A stretch of DNA of 64,000 nucleotides, taken from assembly GCA_002104945.1 (NCBI GenBank), contig MCFH01000095.1, forward strand, positions 52,648-116,647, read 5' to 3'. Source of the stretch: Piromyces finnis. Lineage: Eukaryota; Neocallimastigomycota; Neocallimastigomycetes; Neocallimastigales; Neocallimastigaceae. Each line of letters opens with the position of its first letter. Within the stretch, counting starts at the first letter, position 1. Below the pieces are notes generated by a model. That model ran no database searches and was not told the origin of the DNA. It saw nothing but the letters and a program-made list of their open reading frames with translations. Positions 1 to 15,389 of the stretch are shown here, piece by piece. The position numbers and the translations under genes are program-made.

Positions 1-1
1 A

Positions 2-3000
2 AATATTACAGAGACGATATTTCAGGCATATTCCAATACTTCATCGAATACGGATATATATAAACTAAAAATCACAATTGGCGAGAAGACTTTCACAGAG
101 ATATTTAGGGTTATCGAAAAAGATGATATCTTTGATATATTAATTGGAATCGATTCCCTTAAAAGGAATAGGTTTAGTTTAAATTTTGTGGATGATAATT
201 TATATTACATTGATAAAAACAATTCTCCCATGAAAATTGCAGACCTCCATTATGATGTAAATCTCCAGGAATCTAAAGGGGAGGATTCAGAGGAGGAAAC
301 TATAGAAGAAACACCAATGTTAATAACAGTAGCGATGTCTACCCAGAATGAAGGAAAAGAAGGAACGTTAGAAACAAAAGAAAATATTATTAATAATATT
401 GTGAATAAAATTCCGAAAGATATTAGAGATGTAGTAAGAAAGCTATTTGATAAATTTAATCATGTTATCGCTGTTAAAACTGACGATCTGAGTAGAACAA
501 AATTACTACCTCATCGTATCAGGTTGAAGCCAAACTCGTTTCCTTTTAAACAACGAGCATATAGGCTATCAAAAGTGCAAGCAGATGCATTGAAAGAGGA
601 GTTAACCAAGCTGATTAAGAATAAATTAATTGAACCATCCCATTCATCGTGGTCGTCGCCTGTAGTCTTAGTGCCTAAGAAAAATGGAAAATACCGAATG
701 TGTGTGGATTATCGACGCTTAAATGAATGTACAATAAAGGATTCCTACGCTCTACCACTAATTGATGACATACTGTGCTACGTAGGTAAGAAAGCTGTTT
801 TGACTACTATGGATTTGTTTTCGGGTTACCACCAAGTTCCGATGTATCCTGAGGATGAAGATCTTACATGTTTTACCACTATATATGGAAACTATAATTT
901 CAAGGTAATGCCTTTCGGGTTATGTAATGCCCCAGCTACCTTCCAGAGAGAAATGAACAGGATTTTCTTCGACCTTATTGGGAAGTGTGTCTTTATTTAT
1001 ATTGATGATTTGATAGTCTTTTCCAATACAATGGAAGAACATATTAGAGATTTATCAAAGGTTTTTAAAATACTCAGGGAAAATGGTTTAAGAATCAACA
1101 TTGAGAAGTGTCACTTCTTTCAAGAAGAAGTAGAATTGCTAGGCCATGTATTATCTAAAGAAGGAATTAAACCAATTCCGGGGAAAACGCAGGTAATCAT
1201 GAACTGGCTACCACCGAAAAATGTTTCTCAATTGCGTTCGTTTTTAGGGGCTGTAAGTTACTACCGAAAATTTATTGATAAATTTGCACAATATGCTAAA
1301 CCATTATTTAAGTTATTAAAGAAAGACGAAGAGTTCAAATGGAGTCCAGAGGCGAATAATTCATTTGAAATCTTAAAATTAAGACTAATAGAAGCTCCGA
1401 TATTAATGCCACCGGATTTTGATAAACCATTCAAGATTAGAACAGATGCATCACGTAATGGGATAGGTGGAGTGATTTTACAAATAGATGAAGATGGAAT
1501 GGAGAAACCACTACACTTTGTAAGTAGGACACTGAATAAATCAGAAGAAAACTATAGTGTAACAGATTTAGAAGGGACAGCTGCATATTATTGTTCTAGG
1601 AAATTCAAGCATTATATAGTAGGAAATACGTTGGAAACTGAATTAATCACCGACCATAAACCGCTAGTTGGATTGATTAATAATAGCGAACCAACCAATA
1701 ATCGACATCTTAAATGGGTCACTACGTTTAGTATATTAAAAATCAAAGTGTTGTACGAAGAAGGAAAGAAGAATGTAATAGCTGACGCTCTATCAAGATT
1801 GACCAGTAAGGAAGAAAGTCAGTTAGCACCAAGACCAAGTCATAACAAACAAACAATCAACGTGATCGTGGAGAACAATAGTAATACTACTACTAATAAT
1901 AAAATAAGTGAGAATAATAATCAATATAAAAATATAAATGATTTTATTAATAGGAAACTTATAACTATGGATGGAATACAATACTACAAGAGTAATGGGA
2001 AACTAAGAAGAATTATAGATGATGACGAAGAAAAATTCAGACTAATTGAAGCCGCTCATTCTATCGGACATGAAGGTATATACAAGACCTATCATAGGCT
2101 AAAGAAGGAATTTTATTGGAAGGGCATGAATAACGATATAAAAATTTATATTAAGTGTTGTCCAAGATGCCAACAATTCAAGCCACAGAAATCTAACCTT
2201 TTTGTTGAAAGCATACCTACAAAGCCAGGCTTACCATTTTCAAGAGTAGGTCTTGATCTGGTAGGTCCGTTGCCAATAACAAATAAAGGCAATAAATACA
2301 TCATTGTCCTAGTGGACTATTTAACTAAATGGGTGGAGGCTGAGGCTTTGGAGAATATAGAATCCGATGATGTCATTGACTTTTTGAAGAGGGTATTTTC
2401 TCGCCATGGTATTCCAGAGGTTCTAGTAACAGACAATGGACCTCAATTTAGATCTGATAAGACGAAGGCATTCCTGGATTTACATGACGTGTACGTCCAA
2501 TACGTATCGACATACCACCCTGCATCTAATGGAGAAGTGGAAAACCGGAATAAGGAGATAATCAAATATCTGAAACTATTAGGTAATGAAGAAGATGAAT
2601 GGGATGAAATACTGCCTAGTGCATTATGGGCCCTTAGAACTTGTAAAAACGAAATTACAAAGTTCAGCAGCTTTGAACTACTATATGGACGCAAAGATCT
2701 ACAACCCTTCGAACTATCTTTGATGAAAGACAGGAATAAGTATGAGAACGAAGAGGAATATTGGATACAGAAGTTCGTGAGACATCATAAGTGGATACAA
2801 GAAGCCATCGATAATATTGAAACAGCCAATAAATTATGGAGTGACCGGAGACGACAGAGTAAACGAATGAGAGCCGCATATAAACCTGGAGATTTAGTAT
2901 TAGTTAAAGTATTCAATAGAAGGAAACTGGACCCTTATTTTACTGGACCCTTAAAAATCATAAAGAAAGAATTTAATACAGTTACAGTTTGTGATCCTAT

Positions 3001-3067
3001 TTCAGGGGAAATTGCAGAACGGAATATTCACTTAAAGAATATAATTCCATATTTTTCTGAATTGTAA
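2..3067 (+). CDS. Ty3/Gypsy pol polyprotein, 5'-partial
   Basis: The frame is open from the window edge to TAA at 3065-3067, about 1021 residues, so the start lies outside the window. The order is end of the aspartic protease (DILIGIDSL at about 120-146), reverse transcriptase with YIDD at 998-1009, RNase H (RTDASRNGIGG near 1441), an HHCC zinc finger (HSIGHEG, then CCPRC near 2160), and integrase. Integrase acids are D at 2255, D at 2432 and E at 2540, giving the D-x35-E spacing. It copies the element RNA and inserts the cDNA into the genome. The C-terminus ends after a short GPL...IIPYF region and has no chromodomain, so this is a different lineage from the chromodomain element at 48.6-57.2 kb. 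No internal stop is seen, so the copy could be young. Gag and the 5' LTR are not in the window. Confidence 0.93.
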   Translation, partial: NITETIFQAYSNTSSNTDIYKLKITIGEKTFTEIFRVIEKDDIFDILIGIDSLKRNRFSLNFVDDNLYYIDKNNSPMKIADLHYDVNLQESKGEDSEEETIEETPMLITVAMSTQNEGKEGTLETKENIINNIVNKIPKDIRDVVRKLFDKFNHVIAVKTDDLSRTKLLPHRIRLKPNSFPFKQRAYRLSKVQADALKEELTKLIKNKLIEPSHSSWSSPVVLVPKKNGKYRMCVDYRRLNECTIKDSYALPLIDDILCYVGKKAVLTTMDLFSGYHQVPMYPEDEDLTCFTTIYGNYNFKVMPFGLCNAPATFQREMNRIFFDLIGKCVFIYIDDLIVFSNTMEEHIRDLSKVFKILRENGLRINIEKCHFFQEEVELLGHVLSKEGIKPIPGKTQVIMNWLPPKNVSQLRSFLGAVSYYRKFIDKFAQYAKPLFKLLKKDEEFKWSPEANNSFEILKLRLIEAPILMPPDFDKPFKIRTDASRNGIGGVILQIDEDGMEKPLHFVSRTLNKSEENYSVTDLEGTAAYYCSRKFKHYIVGNTLETELITDHKPLVGLINNSEPTNNRHLKWVTTFSILKIKVLYEEGKKNVIADALSRLTSKEESQLAPRPSHNKQTINVIVENNSNTTTNNKISENNNQYKNINDFINRKLITMDGIQYYKSNGKLRRIIDDDEEKFRLIEAAHSIGHEGIYKTYHRLKKEFYWKGMNNDIKIYIKCCPRCQQFKPQKSNLFVESIPTKPGLPFSRVGLDLVGPLPITNKGNKYIIVLVDYLTKWVEAEALENIESDDVIDFLKRVFSRHGIPEVLVTDNGPQFRSDKTKAFLDLHDVYVQYVSTYHPASNGEVENRNKEIIKYLKLLGNEEDEWDEILPSALWALRTCKNEITKFSSFELLYGRKDLQPFELSLMKDRNKYENEEEYWIQKFVRHHKWIQEAIDNIETANKLWSDRRRQSKRMRAAYKPGDLVLVKVFNRRKLDPYFTGPLKIIKKEFNTVTVCDPISGEIAERNIHLKNIIPYFSEL

Positions 3068-3090
3068 TAAAAAAAAAAAAATATTTAAAA

Positions 3091-3127
3091 TTGGACTTCA
3101 AGGGACGAAGTCCAAACTAAGGCGGGA
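3091..3127 (+). promoter_or_regulatory. Hairpin and polypurine tract before the 3' LTR
   Basis: A perfect 9-bp stem, TTGGACTTC (3091-3099) and GAAGTCCAA (3107-3115), encloses the 7-nt loop AAGGGAC. It is followed by the purine-rich AAGGCGGGA ending at 3127, directly against the LTR. A purine tract here is the normal plus-strand primer of LTR retrotransposons. The role of the hairpin is unknown. Confidence 0.6.
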
Positions 3128-3779
3128 TGTCTTGGTACACCACATTCAGAAAAATGCAATAAATCCATATATTTGGTAAATGAAATAACCCTTATAATAT
3201 ATATGGATTTAAATATTTTTATTTAATAAATTTATATAACGATAGTAATAATAAGAATGGTAAATTAAATTAAATTAATAACTTATAAATAATTTATTAA
3301 AGTAAAATAAACTTTTTATAATTTAATATAAGGATGATAAAAATATAATTATATAAGGAGGAGAAAGACGCGTATATATATATAAAAGAAAAGAAGAGTT
3401 TTTAGTTTTAGTTAGTTTTTAGTTAGTTTATATTAGTTATATTATAAATAAAATAAAGATAAGGTGATAATAATAGAAGAATAAATAATATTATTGTTAG
3501 ATTTAGTGAAGGAATTAATAATAATATTAGTTTATTTTCTAAGATTATACCTATTTTTAAAACAAATAATAATATAAAATAATAATAAATAATACTTATA
3601 AATAATAAAGCTTGTAATAAAAATAATAAAATAATAAACAAAATAATAAAATAATATATAATCAAAAAATATTCATCTAGAATATAAATTTGTTATTTAT
3701 AACTGTTGTAGTGTCCCAAACAATAAAGAAAAAGGTACTTATAATAAAATTCTGTACCAAAAATTATTGGCGCCTAACA
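3128..3779 (+). repeat. 3' LTR of the first Ty3/Gypsy element
   Basis: It begins TGTCTTGGTACACC right after the purine tract and is placed to end at ...GGCGCCTAACA (3779), giving TGT...ACA ends and about 652 bp. It holds an inverted repeat (AAATCCATATAT near 3162 and ATATATGGATTT near 3201) and a short TTAG-rich direct repeat at 3400-3440. The 5' LTR is outside the window, so the right boundary and target duplication cannot be checked. The open frames inside it are low-complexity and are not called. Confidence 0.55.
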
Positions 3780-3792
3780 GAAATTACTATTT

Positions 3793-3857
3793 TAAAATCA
3801 TTGTCTTAACCCTATGTGATTTTATCTAAATTACATAAGGTGAAGACAATGATATTA
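3793..3857. repeat. Imperfect palindrome, 25-nt arms
   Basis: Arms 3793-3817 and 3833-3857 are reverse complements at 22 of 25 positions (core CATTGTCTT and AAGACAATG), with a 15-nt spacer. It lies just outside the LTR. It could be a small foldback element or a structured RNA; nothing else identifies it. Confidence 0.6.
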
Positions 3858-4230
3858 TAATTAAGTTTCATATAAAATAAAATAAATGATACTAATTTTA
3901 ATAATAGTTTATTTTTATAATAAAAGAATACTGTTTAAATCTGTATTATTAATAAATAAATACAAAATATAATATTTTAATAATAATTTATTTAGTATCG
4001 TAGTATTTATTCAATAATGTATCACTTTTAATACATTACATAATAAAAATACATTAAATGATTTTATTGGATGAAAATATTGTAAATATATTATTGATTC
4101 AAAGGAGTGGAGATCAACGTATTAAGTATTACAATTCCGTAGTCCAACTATTAAATTTTTTAAGTCAACGTAATTCCAACAGTCCTATCAATACAATAAT
4201 AATGAAAATGCTAATAACAGTAGCGATAGC

Positions 4231-4401
<171 letters not shown>

Positions 4402-4726
4402 GCAATAGTAATAGTAGTAATAGTTTTAATAATCTGGTGAATATTAATGTGTATGACTATTCTAGTGTGTGCCATAAAGTATTTAAATTCCTTCTTGGGG
4501 GAAAAAGTTTTAACAATATCATTCACAATTCAAGGGAATGAAAAGAACCTTGCAAGTGTTAGATTCAATCGGGCACTTACGAAGGAATAACATTTTTGAC
4601 AGTAACAGTGGAATTTTTAACCAAAACCATGCCTTTTGCTATTGGCTAGGAATGATCAATGTTCAAAAGGTTTGAAGAACGTCAATGCTGAAGAAACAGT
4701 AAGACAGGCCAGGAGGTCCAGCGCAA

Positions 4727-4789
4727 CCAATGAAGATCATAATTTTGTTCTATGACAAAATTTTGATCTTTGGCTCGGTGTCTCATTGG
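4727..4789 (+). ncRNA. Stem-loop in the LINE 3' UTR
   Basis: CCAATGA (4727-4733) pairs with TCATTGG (4783-4789), and GATCATAATTTTG pairs with CAAAATTTTGATC inside it. The second LINE copy keeps the fold at about 29328-29392 with a matched change in the outer stem. A conserved 3' stem-loop is a plausible reverse-transcriptase recognition site in the element RNA. Confidence 0.5.
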
Positions 4790-4985
4790 AAGTCAAATAC
4801 TATTAGGCTTTCTTACTTTAATTAAAATTACTAGAATACATTATACCCAATTTTTATTCATTTGTGTTTATTTAAACCTATTTTTTTATTTTTATTTTTA
4901 ATTTTTTATTTTTTTTATTACTTGTATTATAATTTTAATTAAATTAATAATAAAGTTTAAAAATATTTGATGACATTAAAAAAAA

Positions 4986-5949
4986 TTTTTTTGAATGGAC
5001 AGCTTTTACAATTCATCGGAGGGTCTCATGTTCCATAGATAGAAGGTCTTGCCGCTTTTTTTTTTTTTTACTAAATCCTTATCATAGAGTAGTTCAATGA
5101 GGCTACTTCTTGATAGGGATTTAGTAAGGACATACCAAACGTCATCGAGAGTGCCAACGTTGTACCGATATAGTAAAGGAACCATCCTAATGTTCCGTAC
5201 AGAGGGTTTAATGTTTTAATATTTCTTCAAAAGAAAACATTATGAACTCATAGGAGAGTCTACGTGTAACACTATTCTACCTGATATTACTTTTTCTTTT
5301 TTTATTTCAATTAATTTATTAGGTAGGGACCAATCCCACTGTACAAATTGCAGATTCGGTGAACTATTACTTAAAATAATTATTATATTTTATTTTATAT
5401 CTCTATCTTTATCTATACCTATATATATATTTTATTATTTATCAAAAAATATTATCTCCTAATATAATGTAAAATCATAAAGTAAAAACAAAAAGTATAT
5501 TCTCTTTCTTGACTAAAATAAAATTTATTACATTATATCATATTAAATAAATTGCTTGTTGAATCCTTTCAAATTTGAAGGATTCAACTTTACAAATTAA
5601 TCTAAAAATTAAAATATAACAATCCTTAAAATTGGGTTTATTATTAATAAAGTATATAAGAAAAATATCTTTTTTTCTTTTGTATAAATTTATAATAATG
5701 ATTTAAAATTGAATAAAATTTAAAAAAAAAAGAAGATATGATTCAGATACTACACATACAAATACATTAAATTAAAATAAACATATAAAAAGGTTTTTAC
5801 TTTACACCAAACATTTCATCTAATAGAGTAAGGTTAAAAAATAAATATTTTCTTGAACAATTAAATACTATTAACTATTCATTTAGTTTTTATTTATTTA
5901 TTTCGTTTTTTTATGTAACATTTCATTATTCTTAATTTATGTAATTTTT
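4986..5949. other. Gene-free segment after the LINE
   Basis: No coding region is seen. The stretch 5000-5370 is less A+T-rich than its surroundings, carries a strong palindrome (5069-5126), and may be a decayed mobile element. The rest (5370-5949) is A/T-rich and probably contains the 3' flank of the receptor gene on the minus strand. Confidence 0.5.
5069..5126. repeat. Inverted repeat, 24-nt arms
   Basis: Arms 5069-5092 and 5103-5126 are near-perfect reverse complements (outer TACTAAATCC and GGATTTAGTA) with a 10-nt loop. It looks like a stable hairpin or the core of a small foldback element. Confidence 0.65.
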
Positions 5950-8554
5950 TTATTTTACTAGTGTAGAATTTTCTTGATCATTAATCCTTTGTAAACTTTG
6001 ATTAAAAAATATATTATTAGGATTATCAAAAATAATATCATTTTCAATACATGTATCAGAGGTAGCATCTTCATTAATTATTTCAACAGAGGATTTATCT
6101 GGTTTACTTTTTTTATTGTTTATTTGGCTATTTTTTCGATTTTTTATAAATAACGATATATCAGGTGCATTGATGTATTGACTCAGTCGACTCTCATTAT
6201 TGGAAGAAAATGTTTCTATTGGGTATCTAAAAATATAATACAATCTTGTTCCAACTAAATAATAAACACATATAATTGACAGTATGATATAACTAATAAT
6301 AAGTAGTACATAACTTGAGAAATAGTTATAATCAACAATCTTCTTTAATGATAAAATAACAAATAAATTAATAATATAGGCAAATAACATAATATTAATA
6401 AATTTTATTTCCCCATATTTCTTTGATACTTTTTTCGTTTTTACTACCATATATAATATTGTAAAGAACTAATAGTTAAAAATAATAAAAAATTATTATA
6501 ATGTTAGTTTAATATATTAAAAATAAATATAATAGAAATTATGTATAAATAAATAAATAAACAACTAGATAAATTATAATAAAAATAAATAAATAAACAA
6601 CTAAATAAATATAATAAAAATAAATAAATAAATAATTCTATATATATAGAATTTTATAAATATTTACCATTATCCTATAAATTATTCGATCAAGATATTC
6701 AAGCATATACCCATCTTTAAATTTACATTTTGGATGACGAAAAGTTGTTATATTACCAAAAGTTTCTATATAGAATTTAAATTTTATAATATAGAATAAA
6801 CCCGATAGCAGCATAAGGAGCATCACAATAATTATTATTTTAAATAAACGTTTATTATCTAATTTTTTACCAAAGTTGACCCTTGACTTATTATTATATA
6901 TGGTATAAATTCGAAAGGTGATCACAAGTATTGGTAGCATAACCAAGTTGGACATTATGATGTTATTAATAAACATTATCTGACACATTGTTGTCGATTT
7001 TGTGTAAACCTCAAATATAGGAGTTAACGTATACAATACGATTCCTATAATAATATAACAGCAAAGGACTGGCGAATATGATTTCAAATAGGGGTGTTTT
7101 TTATATTTTAGCAATAATATTAATGGAATTAATGATCCTAAAATAGTAATTATGAATGATATATGAAAGGAAATCTTTATGGTATCTTTTCTTTTTGAGT
7201 GATCAATGACCAACATGTTAATATTTTCAAATATGTTTGAAATATAGGAATAGCTTAAACCAGCCAAGAAATTCCTTATGGCTTGAGGTAAAAGTAATCT
7301 TATTTCGATAAATGGTGGATTATATTTACCTTTAAATGCTTCTTTAATGTTAATTCTATTCATATTATCCATTAATTCACATAGTTCTGAATTTTCATGA
7401 CAATACCTTCCAATAGACTCAATTTGATCCTTTTTTGACACATCAAAAGTTGGAATAGCACCAAAATTATCAGCTCTAAAAATTTGCATTTCTTCAGATA
7501 TTAAATTAAGAGTGACATTTTTAAGTAAATCAGCCGAATAATTACTATTTTTATTAATAATTGCATACTTTATATTTGTAACTGTTGTGTTTTTTGGTGG
7601 TAGTGATACCAAAAAAGTTTTATTTTTTGTTTCAATATATTTATAATGGGATGCTTTTCCTCTTGTTAAGAAAACCTCATTATCTAATAGAGAATTATAT
7701 ATATTTTTTTGTGTTTTCTCAAAAGGTTTATCTATACTAAATGTAGATAGCTTTGTGATAAAGGATTGAAAGGAATTAAATAAATCAAGAGATTTTTCTC
7801 CATAAAAAATAGTTTCAAAGTTTGTACCATTTATTTTAATATTATATTTATTTGTGGTATATTCTATAAAGAAATCTAATAGTTCATCATCATCATTTAA
7901 ATTTAATTCGATATATGCGGCGGGATTTGAATTAGTTGATTTGTTATTTGATGGATTGACCATTAATAACACATCATCCCATGTTAAACTATTTATACTT
8001 TTATCCACTAAATTTATTTTATTATAGTATATTAAATTAAAATCTTGTTCATACGGCAATCCGAATAAATCTTTATCCGTTAAAAACCCATTTTCTAAGG
8101 CATTGGCAGTATGATAGGAAAATCGTGTCGTGTTATAGATGTTTGCTAAATTCATATAATTATCTCTAATATTTCTTATATCATACTGATGATTGGCAAA
8201 ACCACTTTCGATGAAAGAAACATCATTAAATAAAAACTTTTCATCCACTATTAGGATATCATAATTTGATTTTTTTATTTCTTTTATTATAAATTCACTA
8301 TAGGTTTCTTTTGAAAAAGAATTATTTCTTGAGAAACAAGTAAAATTTAAATGAATTCTATTTAATTCTGAATATGAATTATAAAATTTCAAAAAAAAAT
8401 TATTTTGTAAAGTTGAATAATTTGTACAATTAAAAAATTCTCCCGTATTAGGTTCTTCAATTAACAATTGAAGATTTATTTCATTCGCATAACATTTCAT
8501 AAAAAATATTATACAATAAATAAAAGTAATTAAATTAATTATACTCAATTTCAT
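5950..8554 (-). CDS. Class C GPCR with periplasmic-binding-protein ectodomain (two exons)
   Basis: Predicted model: complement(join(5950..6468, 6668..8554)), 801 residues. The 199-bp intron (6469-6667) begins GTAAATA, ends AG and is phase 0. Residues 1-23 form a signal peptide. About 25-455 resemble an extracellular solute-binding (type II periplasmic) fold. Then seven helices follow: 461-484, 493-514, 524-552, 571-592, 618-640, 652-670 and 680-700, with a Ser/Asn-rich cytoplasmic tail. Cys524 at the top of helix 3 and Cys610 in the second outer loop fit the class C disulfide. Splicing joins helix 5 to an inner loop with KTKKVSKKYGEIKFI, matching the basic loop-3 pattern of GABA-B/glutamate-type receptors. 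Without the intron the protein would end inside helix 5. Likely role: plasma-membrane sensing of a small ligand through G proteins; the ligand is unknown. Confidence 0.85.
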
Positions 8555-12811
<4,257 letters not shown>

Positions 12812-13328
12812 ATGAAGAAAGAAATTTCTCTCACACCAAAAGAGAAAATTGAAAAATATAATATTTTTATGAAAATATGTGAAGCCATTAGAAATATTGA
12901 TGAAAATAAACAATTTTTGTGTATAGAAACGGAATTTTTTGATATTGAAAAAAAAGATTTAACTGAAATTGGATGGTGTATTTTTAAAAAAGATGGTACC
13001 ATAGTAAAAAATAGTCACTTTTTAATAAAAGAGATTTTTAATTCAGTAATAAATCCAAATTCTGAAATACTAGAGTTAAATGCCATTAAAAATAAATTAG
13101 AAATTGATATTAAAAGTGTAAACTATATAGTTGGCTATGAAATAGATGATATATTAAACACTATAAATATTTTAGAAAATACAGATATAAAATCAAAATT
13201 TGTTAAAATAAAAGATTCATTTATTCCAGAATATGGTATAATTGATACTGATGACTTATGTTTTGGAGGAAGTATAGATAAAAGTATAAAAAATTTGAAA
13301 TATCCCTATGAAAAGTCATTTAACATTG
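12812..13328 (+). CDS. Exon 1: first domain, diverged active site
   Basis: It starts at ATG 12812 and has no tail of a previous domain, which supports it as the first exon. The DxE motif is changed to ETE (LCIETEFF), the middle Asp is present (GYEIDDIL), and the His of H-x4-D is Phe (FNI at the donor). The open frame running on to 13507 is intron read-through rich in Phe and Ile. Confidence 0.75.
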
Positions 13329-15346
13329 GTAAAATATTTATTCTATTTTATTTTATTTTATTTTTTTTTTTAGTGTTAAAACACATAATAATAATATATT
13401 ATATTTATGATTTTATGCGTATCGTAGTGTTCTTTATATTCTCTGTTTATAATTTGTTTTTATTTTTCTACTTTATTATTTTTTCATTATTTATTTTTCC
13501 TTTATAAATATATATATGGATAAAGGTGTTAATATATATATATTTATTAATAATATATTCTTTCTAATTTTTTATATTAAAAAAAATGTGGAATATGGAA
13601 TGGTATCAGAGGAAGATATAGTAAATACAATAACATTTTTATTAAAAATTATTTATAATGATTATGCAAAATTAATTAACGCCATCAGACATAATATTAG
13701 TGAAAATAGATTTTTTATGTGTATAGACGTCGAATCAAGTAAAAATAATCCAAATATACTATCAGAGTTGGGTTGGTGTATTTTTCAAAAGGATGGAACA
13801 GTTAAAAAAAAGAAGCATGTCATTGTAAAAGAAAATATGGAAAAAGAATTTGATGGGTTAGAGAATGACAAACATTACTTGATTGGAAAACCGGAGATTC
13901 AAGACATCACCTCAATTAATGAGGAATTAAAAAATGATTTAAAAGAAATAAATTATATAGTTAGTCAAAGAATTAATCTTGATTTAAACCTTTTAAAAAC
14001 AATTAATATTGATATATCAAACTTTGTTTTAATGAATAACCATAAAGTTCCTCAATACGGTATTATAGATATCATGAATTTATATGATGGAATCTTCTTT
14101 TCAAATTGTCAAGGATTGGAACAAGGTTTAACTAAATTAGGAATTTCATATGATGAATTAGATAATACAGGTAAGGAAAAGAAAAAAATATATAATATAT
14201 ACATTTTATTGTATAAAAAAGTATTTTAAGAGGAAAAAAAAAATACGTCCGAAGATTATAGATACCCTAATATCTTTTATTATATTAATTAATCAATAAT
14301 AAAAATATTTATATATTTTAATATTTTATTTTATTTTTTATTTTTTATTTTATTTTATTTTATTTTATTTTATTTTATTTTATTTTATTTTATTTTATTT
14401 TATTTTATTTTATTTTATTTTATTTTATTTTATTTTATTTTATTTTATTTTATTTTATTTTATTTTATTTTATTTTATTTTATTTTATTTTATTTTATTT
14501 TATTTTATTTTATTTTATTTTATTTTATTTTATTTTATTTTATTTTATTTAATACTAACTCAATATTCATTTATTCAATGTATATGTATCTTTCTTATAT
14601 ATAGGCAATAAAACACATTATATAATGGATTTCTTTTTCAAAGTAATTGATAAAGACAAACCAGAAAAATATAAAGATTTTGTTCATTTAATTAACAGTA
14701 TAAGAAGTAGAATTGATAAAGAAAAATTATTTTTATGCTTAGATATTGAAGCGTATGAACTTGAAAAAAAGTTTTTAACTGAATTTGGTTGGTGTATTTT
14801 TAAAAAGGATGGGGTAATCCTAGAAAATAAACATTTTATTGTTAAAGAAAATATGAAATATCATAATGGTATTCATGTACCAGATAATAGAGAAAACTAT
14901 TTATTTGGAAAATCTGAAATAAGGGAATTAAAAGAAATTGAAGAAGAATTAAAAATCGATGTTGCCAAAGTTAATTATTTGGTTGGACAAGGAGTTATCA
15001 GTGATATTCGTTTTCTTAAAAAAATTAAATTCAAGACTTCAAAATTTAAAAAAATGAATGGTAAATATGTTCCAGAATTTGGAATAATTGATACCATGGA
15101 TTTGTATTCAGGATATTTCCTTAAACAAGGTGTTAGTCTAGAAAAAATGTTAATTAAATTAAATATTTCATACGATAAGTTACATAATGCAGGTAATAAA
15201 AAAAAACCTTTTTATAAAATTTGAAAAGAAAAAAAAAAAGATTGATATTTAATAATATGTATATTATATAATATTAATAGTTATAATATAATATTATAAA
15301 GATATATATTAACGATATTAATTCCAAATTATTGATTTTATAAAAT

Positions 15347-15389
<43 letters not shown>

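Noticed and set aside
188-190. GTG as the start of the first pol frame
   Set aside because: The frame is open back to the window edge and includes protease sequence; this is an internal Val codon.
3761-3785. TGGCGCC after the first LTR as a tRNA primer site
   Set aside because: It lies on the far side of a 3' LTR, where no primer site is expected. It more likely belongs to the LTR end; a tandem element is possible but unsupported.
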